Assembly (NCBI RefSeq): GCF_014697355.1
Contig: NZ_JACJRQ010000036.1
Coordinates: 1-64,000 of the forward strand
Direction: 5' to 3'
Origin: Nostoc calcicola FACHB-3891
GTDB lineage: Bacteria; Cyanobacteriota; Cyanobacteriia; Cyanobacteriales; Nostocaceae
Length of the DNA stretch: 64,000 bases
The notes below the pieces were generated by a model. The model did no database searches, was not told where the DNA came from, and saw nothing but the letters and a program-made list of their open reading frames with translations. Of the stretch, positions 52,411-61,767 are shown piece after piece. Each line of letters starts with the position of its first letter. Position 1 is the first letter of the stretch. The position numbers and the translations under genes were made by a program.

Positions 52411-53916
52411 CTATCGAGGCATATATGGATCTACACTGGCGATTTCAAATTCACATGCTCTAGAAACCACTTCTGCTGGTAATTTCCCAAAGCTAATTAA
52501 TGGTAAATAACTGGGGTTTGCCATCAGTTCTTTTGCTAATAAGAACCCAGTAATTGTCCAAGTTTGATATTTCCTAGCTTGTTTACCAATCAGTCGTCCC
52601 TTCTTACCGTCGTAATACTCTGGCCATTCATCATCACACAGGCGTGCTTGGGCAATTTCCATTGCTCTTTGTGCAAGACTTGTTTTGTTGGTTTTTATCG
52701 CCGCCGCTGCCAACATCCACATTAAAACTGGCCAACTACCTGCATTGTGATACGACCAAGGTATATTTTTCGGGTCACATCCAGTCACAATTCTATATTC
52801 TTCATTTTCTAAAGCTGGGAAACAGATTTTCATCGGCATATCTCCCACCAAATCTTCCCATCGTTTCTCAATGAGAGTCATAATTGCTTGCGACTGTTCT
52901 TCAGTAGCTAAGTCAGAAATGATTGCCATCAAGTTTCCTACGGCAAAGAAGCGAGTATCTAGCTGCGACGGCCCAACATTACCTGCAAGATAACCGCCTT
53001 TTTTAGGCAGCCATTTGTCTAATTTATCATAGGGAATGGAGTCTACATATATATTGAATAAATTCACAGCACCTTTGCCGTATTCTTCACTTTTGAAGCG
53101 ATAAATTGCATTCAGACGATTAATATCTATCCAATAATGTTGACGAATGTGGGCACACAAAAGAGGTAAGCGATTATCAATTGCCATGACAATATCTTGA
53201 TTGCCTTGACAAATGAGCAGTTCACGAGATGCACGCAAAGCTGTGTAAAAGAGAACTTGCAGTTCTAAAGGATGACCATAGATACCCATACGACGGTCAA
53301 TCATACAAGCGCCATCTGGAACTAATAGCGTTGGGTACATATCAAAACGATTCGCCAAACAAATCTCCATGATTAACCTGATACCATTTTGGAATTCAGG
53401 TTGATGGGCTAGAGAAAAATCTTCTGTGGCGACTACATAAGCACGTAACAAAATAATCCACCAGAGACAAGAATCAACTGGTGTGACTCTGGCGATCGCA
53501 TGTTCGCCAAAATCCGCTTCTAGATATTCTTGCCCATTTTCAGAAAGCACTTTAAAGCTAGCTGGAATTAATCCTCGACCAGGCTTATAGGCATCTAATG
53601 CTCTTTCTTTAGGCTGTAATTTTAAGGTTTCTTCTAAGAAATTACGAACAATATCTGCTCTACCTTTGAGTAAAAAAATTAGAGCCGAAGATACAAAATC
53701 TCGAATAAAACACTGGTCATAATTAAGAGCCTCTACAGATAAATCATAAGCAGCTACTGTACCAATGGGGCGTCCTTGATAGTAGATAATTGTTTTTTCT
53801 AGTGCTTCCCACGCTTGGGCTACTTCTTTTGAATTTTCACTCGATTTTAATTCGTTTAGGTGCATCGCCAGAATAACTCCATTTGGTTTGTGAATTTGTG
53901 GTAGATGCGTCTTCAT
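52411..53916 (-). CDS. Alkaline/neutral invertase, glycoside hydrolase family 100
   Basis: A 501-residue (alpha/alpha)6-barrel enzyme hydrolysing sucrose to glucose and fructose in the cytosol. Family landmarks are SVEALNYDQCFIRDFVSSAL (catalytic Asp), TPVDSCLWWIILLRAYV, GYPLELQ-like IYGHPLELQVLFY and IPWSYHNAGSWPVLMW. Closest in style to the Anabaena InvA/InvB enzymes, which supply hexose for nitrogen-fixing filaments and glycogen metabolism. The N-terminal 17 residues before MHLNELKSSEN may be untranslated. Confidence 0.92.
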   Translation of the reverse strand: MKTHLPQIHKPNGVILAMHLNELKSSENSKEVAQAWEALEKTIIYYQGRPIGTVAAYDLSVEALNYDQCFIRDFVSSALIFLLKGRADIVRNFLEETLKLQPKERALDAYKPGRGLIPASFKVLSENGQEYLEADFGEHAIARVTPVDSCLWWIILLRAYVVATEDFSLAHQPEFQNGIRLIMEICLANRFDMYPTLLVPDGACMIDRRMGIYGHPLELQVLFYTALRASRELLICQGNQDIVMAIDNRLPLLCAHIRQHYWIDINRLNAIYRFKSEEYGKGAVNLFNIYVDSIPYDKLDKWLPKKGGYLAGNVGPSQLDTRFFAVGNLMAIISDLATEEQSQAIMTLIEKRWEDLVGDMPMKICFPALENEEYRIVTGCDPKNIPWSYHNAGSWPVLMWMLAAAAIKTNKTSLAQRAMEIAQARLCDDEWPEYYDGKKGRLIGKQARKYQTWTITGFLLAKELMANPSYLPLISFGKLPAEVVSRACEFEIASVDPYMPR

Positions 53917-54543
53917 TAATTATTTTTGCTATTCTCAGCATAACAAAAACACATTTTTGAATAGCAAATCTAATTTAGCAAAGTTATCAAATAATCATGA
54001 ATAAAGCTGCTGATATCTCTGCAACTTTATTGATAATTTATTTGCTTTTAATCAAATATTCTTTTGGTCAATTACGATTATTGTTCTTCACCGCAAGTAG
54101 TAATTTAATTTCTCAAACAGTCACATAAGATATATTTTTAGATTATTTATGCTTCCGTTTTTATGTCCGGAATCTTTGCTTTACCAAACAAAAACATATC
54201 TTCAGTGGTGTTTAAGGTTTGTGTGAAGTTAAAACTAGTTACGGTATCTTTACTTAATTAGGATTAGTTTTTGACACTAGGAAGTCAGATTATTCCCCCA
54301 TAACATAATAATTTATAACGTTTTGTCATAATATGCAAGGCGAATCGTCAAAGAATTTAATATGTCAATACTTCTGGAGGGCTATATATTTTACTCTATT
54401 GACAGATGACATGGGTTGCTTATGGGAGTGGGACGCTAAAAAAAACTAAAGTAAACAGAATTAAGATTTAAGCACGCAGAGGCGCAGAGGCGCAGAGAAA
54501 GAGGAAGAGAGGATTGGGTTGTGAGCTTAATTAAGTTGGTGAC
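53917..54543. other. 627-bp gene-free region
   Basis: AT-rich with no ORF of note. Near 54471-54495 there is an ACGCAGAGGCGCAGAG dispersed repeat. It holds the promoter of the invertase gene (minus strand) and the 3' side of the WD40-J gene. Confidence 0.5.
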
Positions 54544-56328
54544 TTATTTATCAAAGTTAATATATCTGTGAGCATTTAACTGCTTCTGGAATTCTTTATA
54601 AGCTTGATTAATTGCTTGCATTGAGGCTTTTGCATTCGTACAAGTGTTGACATCAGGATGATACAATCTGGCTAATTGACGATAGGTAAGTTTGACAACA
54701 TTGGCATCATCACTTTGATTTACGCCTAATATTTCCCACCATTCTCCTGATAGTACAGTGTCGAGTGTTAAATTATTCAAGCTTTGTATGTGACTCCAAA
54801 TTTTGATGCTCGCCCCATTACCGCCACTTATCAGCGTCTTGCCATCAGGACTAAAAGCAACGGGGCTACATCCAGAAAGAGTTTGTAGTAATTTTCCAGT
54901 GTGTAGGTTCCAAAGTTTAATCGTACCTTCTCGGCTGGCACTAGCGATGGTTTTTCTATCGGGACTGATAGCAACAGATAATATTGGCGTTGAGTGTCCA
55001 ACCAAAGTGCTGAGTAATTCTCCAGTATGGAGATTCCAGAGTTTAATTGTGGTGTCTGTGCTACCACTAATGAGAGTTTGACTATCAGGAGTGATGGCAA
55101 CTGTATTGACTGCTGCCAAATGTTCAGTGAGAATACAGCGCTGTTGGCAAGTTTTTAAATCCCAAAGTCTGATAGTTTTATCAGCGCTGCCACTTGCAAG
55201 AGTTATGCCGTCAAAACTGATGGCGACAGATAAAACTGCATCTGAGTGTCCATTCAAGGTGCGTTTTACTGTTCTTGTGTACCGTCCCCAAATTCTAATA
55301 GTTTTATCAGCACTACCACTAACTAGGATTTTCCCATCAGGGCTATAGGCAACTGAAGTAACAAAGCCATTATGACTGTAGGGAGAATTTAAATAAAATA
55401 ATGTTTGAATAAATTTTCTTGTGTCCATCTGCCAAGTGCTGATTTTGCGATCGACACTGCCACTTGCAATTTGTTGTCCATCGGGGCTGATAGCAACAGA
55501 TAAAACTGCCTCTGCTTGTCCACAGAAAGTGTAAAGCCATTTTCCTGTTTTCAAGTTCCACAGATTAACTTGTCTGTCATCACTGGCACTGACTAAGGTG
55601 GTACCATCAGGACTCAGGGCGATCGCATTAACAGCTGCTAAGTGACCCTTGAGTGTGCGTACACATCTCCAAGTTTCGGGTAACTGAGTTGTTAAAGATA
55701 TTGTTTCTGGTTCAATGTTGGCAGTAGAAGGTTGAGGGTTAATAAATTCTGATTTTTTGTTTAATTCAGCCTTAAGTGCTTGTAACTCATCCTCAACTTC
55801 CAAAGCAGCAAATTTTTGGTTGAGATCCTCACCAGATAAAAATGCTTGTAATTCCACCACTCCTGCCGAATAGTAGTTCATCTGCAAGACTTTTTCTTCC
55901 ATTCGATCAAAAAGCTGTGCAGGAGTTTCGCTAAATTCAGATTCGTCTAACAGCTTGGCAATACCATAGGCAGCGAGTCCCACCACTGCACCAACTCCCG
56001 CCATCGGTGCTGCACCGATACCAAATGCCAGCCCTACTTTCGGTGCGACTAAACCCATACCACCGACAACGCTATAAACACCAGCACCGCCGACTGCACC
56101 AATTCCCATTGCACCAAAAGCAGCAGCATCTCCCTCTGCTATGGCTTTGAAAGCGCCGTAAGCGGCTGCACCAACCACAGCACCAGCACCAACTACAGGA
56201 GTTGTCCCAATACCAACCGCGCCAAATCCTCCCGCTAATCCCATCCCGCCTACCGTTGCGGAAACACCGGCACCTGCTATGCTTCCGCCAGCGATGAATG
56301 CTGCACCTGTTTTAGAGTTTTGTGTCAC
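54544..56328 (-). CDS. Glycine-rich membrane domain-WD40-DnaJ fusion protein
   Basis: A 594-residue protein of unusual build. Residues 5-130 are Gly/Ala-rich hydrophobic segments with glycine-zipper spacing (GGSIAGAGVSATVGGMG), probably membrane-inserted. Residues 205-520 contain seven WD40 repeats, enough for a closed propeller (e.g. GHSDAVLSVAISFDGITLAS, ending IRLWD or IKLWN). Residues 530-580 form a J-domain with the Hsp70-activating HPD intact (QLARLYHPDVN). I infer a scaffold that recruits DnaK to a membrane-located complex. It lies downstream of, and probably cotranscribed with, the 145-residue gene. I recall no characterised homologue. Confidence 0.88.
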   Translation of the reverse strand: MTQNSKTGAAFIAGGSIAGAGVSATVGGMGLAGGFGAVGIGTTPVVGAGAVVGAAAYGAFKAIAEGDAAAFGAMGIGAVGGAGVYSVVGGMGLVAPKVGLAFGIGAAPMAGVGAVVGLAAYGIAKLLDESEFSETPAQLFDRMEEKVLQMNYYSAGVVELQAFLSGEDLNQKFAALEVEDELQALKAELNKKSEFINPQPSTANIEPETISLTTQLPETWRCVRTLKGHLAAVNAIALSPDGTTLVSASDDRQVNLWNLKTGKWLYTFCGQAEAVLSVAISPDGQQIASGSVDRKISTWQMDTRKFIQTLFYLNSPYSHNGFVTSVAYSPDGKILVSGSADKTIRIWGRYTRTVKRTLNGHSDAVLSVAISFDGITLASGSADKTIRLWDLKTCQQRCILTEHLAAVNTVAITPDSQTLISGSTDTTIKLWNLHTGELLSTLVGHSTPILSVAISPDRKTIASASREGTIKLWNLHTGKLLQTLSGCSPVAFSPDGKTLISGGNGASIKIWSHIQSLNNLTLDTVLSGEWWEILGVNQSDDANVVKLTYRQLARLYHPDVNTCTNAKASMQAINQAYKEFQKQLNAHRYINFDK

Positions 56329-56387
56329 TGATTTTATTTATAGATAGTTTAAGTTCTTTACAGCATAGACTTGGTAAAGTCAAACAA

Positions 56388-56419
56388 GAACCCCGACTTT
56401 TTAGAAAAGTCGGGGTTCT
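56388..56419. repeat. AGAACCCCGACTTTT hairpin between two coupled genes
   Basis: AGAACCCCGACTTTT and AAAGTCGGGGTTCT form a near-perfect 14-bp stem with a very short loop, between the 145-residue gene and the WD40-J gene on the minus strand. It may attenuate read-through. The sequence is a common Nostoc intergenic hairpin. Confidence 0.75.
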
Positions 56420-56480
56420 GATTTCTTGTTTAAGTAATCGTCCTCCCCTGCTCAAGAACTGCTGTTTCAAGCTAGGTGAA

Positions 56481-56918
56481 TTATTGCAGCAAATGAGTTG
56501 TGCCGTTACCGTTAGTTGACGCATTCGCAATTGCAGCTTGAGCAGGTTGAGTGGCGAGAACTGCTGTAACTGTAGTAACTTTTGAACTAGATTGTTTAGT
56601 TCGTTTTCGAGTAGAGCCGCCAGCCTTAGAATACTCCATACTTTTTTTGCCGTAGACAGTTGCAATTCCAGTTAGCATTCGTTCAGACATTTCAGAGAGA
56701 GCTTCCTCCATCTGGATAACTGTTTTACGCGATTCTTCAACATTGGACAAAAGGGTGTTATGAGTTTCTAGGATCGCACGGGTACTATTGATTAGGTGGT
56801 TGTAGGCTTCAATACTTAACCCATGTCCTAAATTCAGATTTTCATCAATGGATTTAAGCGAGGCGAGACGACGTTGGGCTTTGTCAACAGCAGCAGAACC
56901 ACGAGTTCTTAAAGACAT
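56481..56918 (-). CDS. Hypothetical helical protein upstream of the WD40-J gene
   Basis: A 145-residue protein I do not recognise. Residues 8-90 are helical and probably coiled coil (RRLASLKSIDENLNLGHG; NVEESRKTVIQMEEALSEMS). A basic patch GGSTRKRTKQSSSK follows, then a Thr/Ala-rich tail. No membrane helix. It is 152 bp upstream of the WD40-J fusion on the same strand, so I treat it as a candidate partner of that protein. Upstream of it lies the 41-bp hairpin repeat array. Confidence 0.6.
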   Translation of the reverse strand: MSLRTRGSAAVDKAQRRLASLKSIDENLNLGHGLSIEAYNHLINSTRAILETHNTLLSNVEESRKTVIQMEEALSEMSERMLTGIATVYGKKSMEYSKAGGSTRKRTKQSSSKVTTVTAVLATQPAQAAIANASTNGNGTTHLLQ

Positions 56919-57099
56919 AAGATATCCTTTTTTGATAATCCTTTTTCAAAATAGTGGAGTATCCTTTTGTCTGAGATGGGTAGTTTTGGGGATTTATTTC
57001 ATTAAAGATTCAACGAAATAATTACTAGGTTGCCTGTGTTTTTACTAATTTTTCATATCAATTTTTTGTTTGAGAATAAGTGCAATCAGCAAAAGTAAT

Positions 57100-57366
57100 C
57101 GCCAAAATCAAAATTGCAGTCGTAAAATCATAAATACGAGCGCCAAAATCAAAATTGCAGTCGCAAAATTATAAATACGAGCGCCAAAATCAAAATTGCA
57201 GTCGCAAAATTATAAATACGACTGCCAAAATCAAAATTGCAGTCGTAAAATTATAAATGCGACTGTAAAAATCGAAATTGCAGTCGCAGAATCATAAATA
57301 CGACTGTAAAAATCAAAATTGCAGTCGTAAAATCATAAATGCGACTGCTCAAATCATAAATGCGTA
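57100..57366. repeat. 41-bp tandem repeat array, about 6.5 units, with internal hairpins
   Basis: The word TTGCAGTCG recurs at a strict 41-bp period (g of GCAGTCG at 57116, 57157, 57198, 57239, 57280, 57321). Each unit reads GCAGTCG-AAAATNATAAAT-CGACTGC-CAAAATCAAAATT. From the third unit on, the two arms are complementary, making a 7-bp stem with an AT-rich loop. No unique spacers, so not CRISPR. Confidence 0.92.
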
Positions 57367-57945
57367 GGCATAGCCCGCCGTAGGCATCGCCAAAATAACA
57401 TTGTCAAGGCAAAACTAGAACACGGTGTACACACAAGTCCGATCCAGTTTTATCCCAATACGCTTGAGATAAGCGAAAAACCCCTCATGTAGAGACGCGA
57501 TTCATCGCGTCTAAAAAACTAACACGTTACAGAGACAAGGGTAAATCGCCGTCTCTACAAAGAATGTACCGATCAATTATTCCTTGACAGTTGCAATAAA
57601 ATTGTAGGTTGGGTTGTAGCTTGCTTCCACGTTGCGTTAGCTTTCCGTAGGGTAGTGGTAGGAAACCAAAACCAACACCCTTATTCTGGTGTTTCAGGCG
57701 CAATGAATCGCGTCTCGAAGTAAATACTTTTGGGGTTAACTAAACCGAATTCAACTAATATATCGTATAATACAGATTTTAAATTGCAAAAGTACGAAAA
57801 TTAGCTTCAAAACCAAATATAAATCCTGTTTTACTTTTCAATTCTGGGTTCTGGATTCTGAATTCTGCTGTAAGTCTTTTCCCCAAATTACTGATAATAC
57901 TATTGAAATTTTTGACAGCAGATAGAAATTCACCTGCACCTACTC
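57367..57945. other. 579-bp repeat-rich spacer before the TPR-CHAT cassette
   Basis: Contains GCGTAGGCATAGCCCGCCG (57361-57390 palindrome family), a GTAGAGACGCGATTCATCGC palindrome at 57489-57516, a half copy at about 57541-57560, and GTAGGTTGGGTTG at about 57602-57615, the same family as the element at 61676. Five different repeat families meet here, and none codes for protein. The promoter of the TPR-CHAT genes should be near 57880-57940. Confidence 0.55.
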
Positions 57946-60057
57946 ATGAATGAACAGCCGCTACAAATAGAGACTGGAAACAGAGCCGAGAATATTGAAT
58001 TAGCGATCGCTGCTTATAAAGCGGCACTGGAAGTTAGAACCAGGAGCAATTTTCCTAAACAATGGGCAAGTACGCAAAATAATCTAGGGAATGCTTATCT
58101 TTACAGAATATCAGGAAACAGAGCCGAGAATATTGAATTAGCGATCGCTATTTATAAAGAGGCACTCGAAGTATTAACCCCCACCGCCTTTGGTGAACAA
58201 TGGGCAATGACACAAAATAATCTGGGGAATGCTTACCTATACAGAATATCAGGAGAACGAGCCGATAATATTGAATTAGCGATCGCTATTTGTAAAAAAG
58301 TACTCGAAGTATTAAACCCCACCGCCTTTGCTGAACAATGGGCAACGACGCAAAATAATCTGGGGAATGCTTACAGTGACAGAATATCAGGAAACAGAGC
58401 TGAGAATATTGAATTAGCGATCGCTACTTATAAAGAGGCACTCGAAGTATTAACCCCCACTGCCTTTGGTGAACAATGGGCAACGACGCAAAATAATCTA
58501 GGGAATGCTTACCTTTACAGAATATCAGGAAACAGAGCCGATAATATTGAATTAGCGATCGCTATTTATAAAGAGGTACTTAAAGTATTAAACTTCACCG
58601 CCTTTGGTGAACAATGGGCAACAACGCAAAATAATCTGGGGAATGCTTACACTGAGAGAATATTAGGAGATACAGATGAAAATTTGGAAAGTGCGATCGC
58701 TGCTTATAAAGCGGCACTGAAAGTTAGAACCAAGAGCGCTTTTCCTATTAGTTGGGCAACGACGCAAAATAATCTGGGGATTGCTTACCTTTACAGAATA
58801 TCAGGAGAGCGAGGCGAGAATATTGAATTAGCGATCGCTGCTTATAAAGCGGCACTGGAAATTAGAACCAAAAGCGCTTTTCCTATTGATTGGGCAACGA
58901 CGCAAAATAATCAGGGAATTGCTTACCTTTACAGAATATCAGGAGAACGAGGCGAGAATATTGAATCAGCGATCGCTGCTTTTTCTGTGGCACTAGAAGT
59001 TTATACCAAAAGGGACTTTTGCGAACAATGGGCAACGACGCAAAATAATTTAGGGATTGCTTACAGTGAGAGAATATCAGGAGAACGAGGCAAGAATCTG
59101 GAAAAAGCGATCGCTGCTTATAAAGCGGCACTGAAAGTTAGAACCAAGAGCGATTTTCCTGAACAATGGGCAAGTACGCAAAATAATCTGGGTAATGCTT
59201 ACCTTTACAGAATATTAGGAGAACGAGGCGAGAATCTGGAAAAAGCGATCGCTGCTTATTCTGCACCACTGGAGATTAGAACCAACAAGGCTTTTCCGAT
59301 TAATTGGACAACAACGCAAAATAATTTGGGGATTAGAATATCAAAAAAACGAGGCAAGAATCTAGAAAAAGCGATCGCTGCTTATAAAGCGGCACTGGAA
59401 GTTAGAACCAAGAGCGATTTTCGTGAACAATGGGCAAGTACGCAAAATAATCTAGGGAATGCTTACCTTTACAGAATATCAGGAGAACGAGCCGAGAATA
59501 TTGAATTAGCGATCGCTGCTTATACTGCGGCATTGGAAGTATTAACCCGCAGTACCTTTCCTGTAGATTGGGCAGATACACAAAATAATTTGGGGAATGC
59601 TTACCGTAACAGAATATTAGGAGAACGAGGCGAGAATATTAAATTAGCGATCGCTGCTTATAAAACAGCACTGGAAGTCTTAACCCCCAGCGACTTTCCT
59701 CAAAATCATGCAGAAACTGTGTTAAATCTCGGCAGGTTATACCAAGACGAAAAACAATTTAACTCAGCTTACAAAACTTTTTTTGAGGCAATAGAAACAG
59801 TAGAAGCTTTGCAGAGTGAAATTGTTTCTGGCGAAGAAGTCAAGCGCAAACAAGCAGAAGAATGGAATCAACTTTATCGACGCATGGTAGAAGTTTGCCT
59901 AGAATTGCAACAATATACCGAAGCAATAGAATATATTGAACGTAGCAAAACCCGCAATTTAGTAGAACTGTTAATCAAAGCATCAACAAGTACAGAAAAG
60001 TTACATTCAGATGGGCAGCATCCAGTTTCAAGAAATTCAAAACCTCTTAGACAATGA
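57946..60057 (+). CDS. TPR array protein, N-terminal half of a TPR-CHAT system
   Basis: A 703-residue protein made almost entirely of 46-residue TPR-type repeats, about 13 copies, e.g. NIELAIAAYKAALEV then QWATTQNNLGNAYLYRISG. One HIP1 octamer is present in each at an exact 138-bp period (58003 to 59647). Unit 10 is 12 bp shorter. After residue 590 a conventional TPR tail (TVLNLGRLYQDEKQFNSAYK) leads to SKTRNLVELLIKAS, the usual entry to a CHAT domain, but the frame closes 47 bp inside the next ORF. In most cyanobacteria TPR and CHAT are one polypeptide. The start is within the first repeat and has a poor ribosome-binding site. Role inferred: sensor/regulator of the protease. Confidence 0.85.
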   Translation: MNEQPLQIETGNRAENIELAIAAYKAALEVRTRSNFPKQWASTQNNLGNAYLYRISGNRAENIELAIAIYKEALEVLTPTAFGEQWAMTQNNLGNAYLYRISGERADNIELAIAICKKVLEVLNPTAFAEQWATTQNNLGNAYSDRISGNRAENIELAIATYKEALEVLTPTAFGEQWATTQNNLGNAYLYRISGNRADNIELAIAIYKEVLKVLNFTAFGEQWATTQNNLGNAYTERILGDTDENLESAIAAYKAALKVRTKSAFPISWATTQNNLGIAYLYRISGERGENIELAIAAYKAALEIRTKSAFPIDWATTQNNQGIAYLYRISGERGENIESAIAAFSVALEVYTKRDFCEQWATTQNNLGIAYSERISGERGKNLEKAIAAYKAALKVRTKSDFPEQWASTQNNLGNAYLYRILGERGENLEKAIAAYSAPLEIRTNKAFPINWTTTQNNLGIRISKKRGKNLEKAIAAYKAALEVRTKSDFREQWASTQNNLGNAYLYRISGERAENIELAIAAYTAALEVLTRSTFPVDWADTQNNLGNAYRNRILGERGENIKLAIAAYKTALEVLTPSDFPQNHAETVLNLGRLYQDEKQFNSAYKTFFEAIETVEALQSEIVSGEEVKRKQAEEWNQLYRRMVEVCLELQQYTEAIEYIERSKTRNLVELLIKASTSTEKLHSDGQHPVSRNSKPLRQ

Positions 60058-61297
60058 AACAGCAATCATCAAATGGTACATTTTTGATGAGTGTTTTCGG
60101 ACTTTCATTATCACCAACGACAACAGCAAACCAATAACAATCCTGCCTTCCAACAAACAAGACTTAAAGGCCTTAATCAATTGGACAAACAAATATCTGA
60201 ATGACTATTACAACCCAAAAGACAGAGATAAAATTCAATGGCGACAAAAGTTAGGAAAACGCTTGAAAAAATTAGCAAAAATTCTGCATATTGACGAAAT
60301 ATTAAACAAAGTACCCGAACAATGCAAAAGATTAATCCTGATTCCTCATCGTTACTTACACCTGTTTCCTCTCCATGCTTTACCTGCTAGGCAATCGTAC
60401 CTCATTGACATATTCCGTAACGGTGTAGGCTATGCACCTAGTTGTCGAATTCTGCGACAACTCCAACAGCGTCAACGCTCTGATTTTCAATCTTTCTTTG
60501 CCATCCAAAACCCCACAGAAGATTTATATCAAGACTACGAAAAAGATTTAGGAGCAGTTGCAGCCATCAAACAAAAATTTACTGACCCCCAGATTTTGAA
60601 GCAAGATCAAGCTCAAAAATCAGCAATTGTCTGTGTTAATGAAAATTCTCCCAATGTCACACTACATCCAGGATTGGTGACTGCTAACTGTGTCTTTTTC
60701 TTTTGTCATGGTTACTTTAAATCTGATTATCCCGAAGATTCTGGATTACTATTAGCAGATTGTTTTGTTGATTCAGAGTTAGTTAAAATAGATTCTAAAC
60801 GTTATATGCGTGTCTTTGAAGATAAAGTAGTGGACTTAACCAAATGCCTAACTTTAAAAGATATCATTACTCACTTCAGATTAGAAAACTGTCGCCTAGT
60901 CACTCTCTCTGCTTGCGAAACTGGTTTGACGGACTTCAGAAGCACGAGTGATGAATACATTGGTTTACCCAGTGGATTTTTGTTAGCCGGTAGCACCAAT
61001 GTAGTCAGTAGCCTTTGGACTGTCAGCGCCACAGCTACAGCATTATTGATGATTAAATTTTACGAAGAACTCCAGCAGCAAAATAATATTGTATTAGCTT
61101 TAAAGACAGCACAATGTTGGTTAAGGGATACAACAGTCGAAGGCTTTCAAGATTGGCTGAATAATTCCTCGCTCAGTTTAGTTTGGCAGGCACAACTAAA
61201 TCAATATTTTGTTACTAATTATCAAAATGCCTCAACCAAACCCTTTGAATCGCCTTTTTATTGGGCTGGTTTTTGTACTATAGGTAAAGGAGTTTAG
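60011..61297 (+). CDS. CHAT domain (caspase-like) protease
   Basis: A 428-residue cysteine peptidase of the separase/caspase clan. The catalytic dyad is visible as His233 in FFFCHGYF and Cys302 in LSACETGL. The N-terminal IQFQEIQNLLDNETAIIKWYIF and RLILIPHRYLHLFPLHALP are standard CHAT entry elements, and the end WAGFCTIG is typical. It is complete. Its frame is +1 relative to the TPR gene and overlaps it by 47 bp, so either translation is coupled or a +1 frameshift split an ancestral fusion. It likely cleaves a partner protein on activation, as TPR-CHAT proteins do in other bacterial immune systems; the downstream membrane protein is a candidate substrate. Confidence 0.92.
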   Translation: MGSIQFQEIQNLLDNETAIIKWYIFDECFRTFIITNDNSKPITILPSNKQDLKALINWTNKYLNDYYNPKDRDKIQWRQKLGKRLKKLAKILHIDEILNKVPEQCKRLILIPHRYLHLFPLHALPARQSYLIDIFRNGVGYAPSCRILRQLQQRQRSDFQSFFAIQNPTEDLYQDYEKDLGAVAAIKQKFTDPQILKQDQAQKSAIVCVNENSPNVTLHPGLVTANCVFFFCHGYFKSDYPEDSGLLLADCFVDSELVKIDSKRYMRVFEDKVVDLTKCLTLKDIITHFRLENCRLVTLSACETGLTDFRSTSDEYIGLPSGFLLAGSTNVVSSLWTVSATATALLMIKFYEELQQQNNIVLALKTAQCWLRDTTVEGFQDWLNNSSLSLVWQAQLNQYFVTNYQNASTKPFESPFYWAGFCTIGKGV

Positions 61298-61300
61298 AAC

Positions 61301-61675
61301 ATGTCAATTTACAAAAATAGCATCAAAGCTTTTATTCAAATGCTTGACTCTCAATCAAACTTGATTTCGATTTCAGACTGGGACGAATTAGAGAAACTAC
61401 CTAATAAGCTAGGAGAAGACGATGAGGAAATCTCAGAAATCCTAGAAGAATGGTTGAAAAAACAATCTTGCAGTGAACTTCTAGAAGTTTACAAGCAAAA
61501 TCTGACATCAATCAGTGCTGAATCTCCGATTAATGGACATAAAAACATCGGAATAGTTAATATTAAATCACACACTCCAGCCAATCAACCTAGCGAATCA
61601 TCTAAGCAACTTATAGAAAATTCTATAAAAACGAATTCTCCATCATCTGACAACACGAAAACCAATCAAAAATAG
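61301..61675 (+). CDS. Small acidic protein of the CHAT cassette
   Basis: A 124-residue protein starting 3 bp after the CHAT stop. Residues 1-65 are helical and acidic (ISISDWDELEKLPNKLGEDDEE then ISEILEEWLKKQSC). Residues 70-124 are Ser/Asn/Thr-rich and disordered. A small helical protein in this position recurs in caspase/TPR-associated (CATRA) conflict systems as I remember them. It could be an inhibitor, adaptor or substrate. No catalytic motif. The last codons are duplicated downstream beyond the inserted repeat. Confidence 0.65.
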   Translation: MSIYKNSIKAFIQMLDSQSNLISISDWDELEKLPNKLGEDDEEISEILEEWLKKQSCSELLEVYKQNLTSISAESPINGHKNIGIVNIKSHTPANQPSESSKQLIENSIKTNSPSSDNTKTNQK

Positions 61676-61767
61676 TCAGTAGTAGGTTGGGTTGAGGAAC
61701 GAAACCCAACATTTGTGGGGCTTTGTTGCGTTGCACTTCGCTTAATCCAACCTACAATTGACTATAA
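61676..61767. mobile_element. GTAGGTTGGGTTG palindromic element flanked by 28-bp direct repeats
   Basis: GTAGGTTGG at the left and CCAACCTAC at the right are inverted ends of a dispersed cyanobacterial repeat (internal GAAACCCAACA). It is flanked by direct repeats 61647-61674 and 61768-61795 (CTGACAACACGAAAACCAAT versus CTGACAATACGAAAATCAAT and beyond), 28 bp with two differences. Confidence 0.7.

Noticed and set aside
57100..57366. CRISPR array
   Set aside because: The 41-bp unit is repeated end to end, with no unique spacers and no cas genes nearby.
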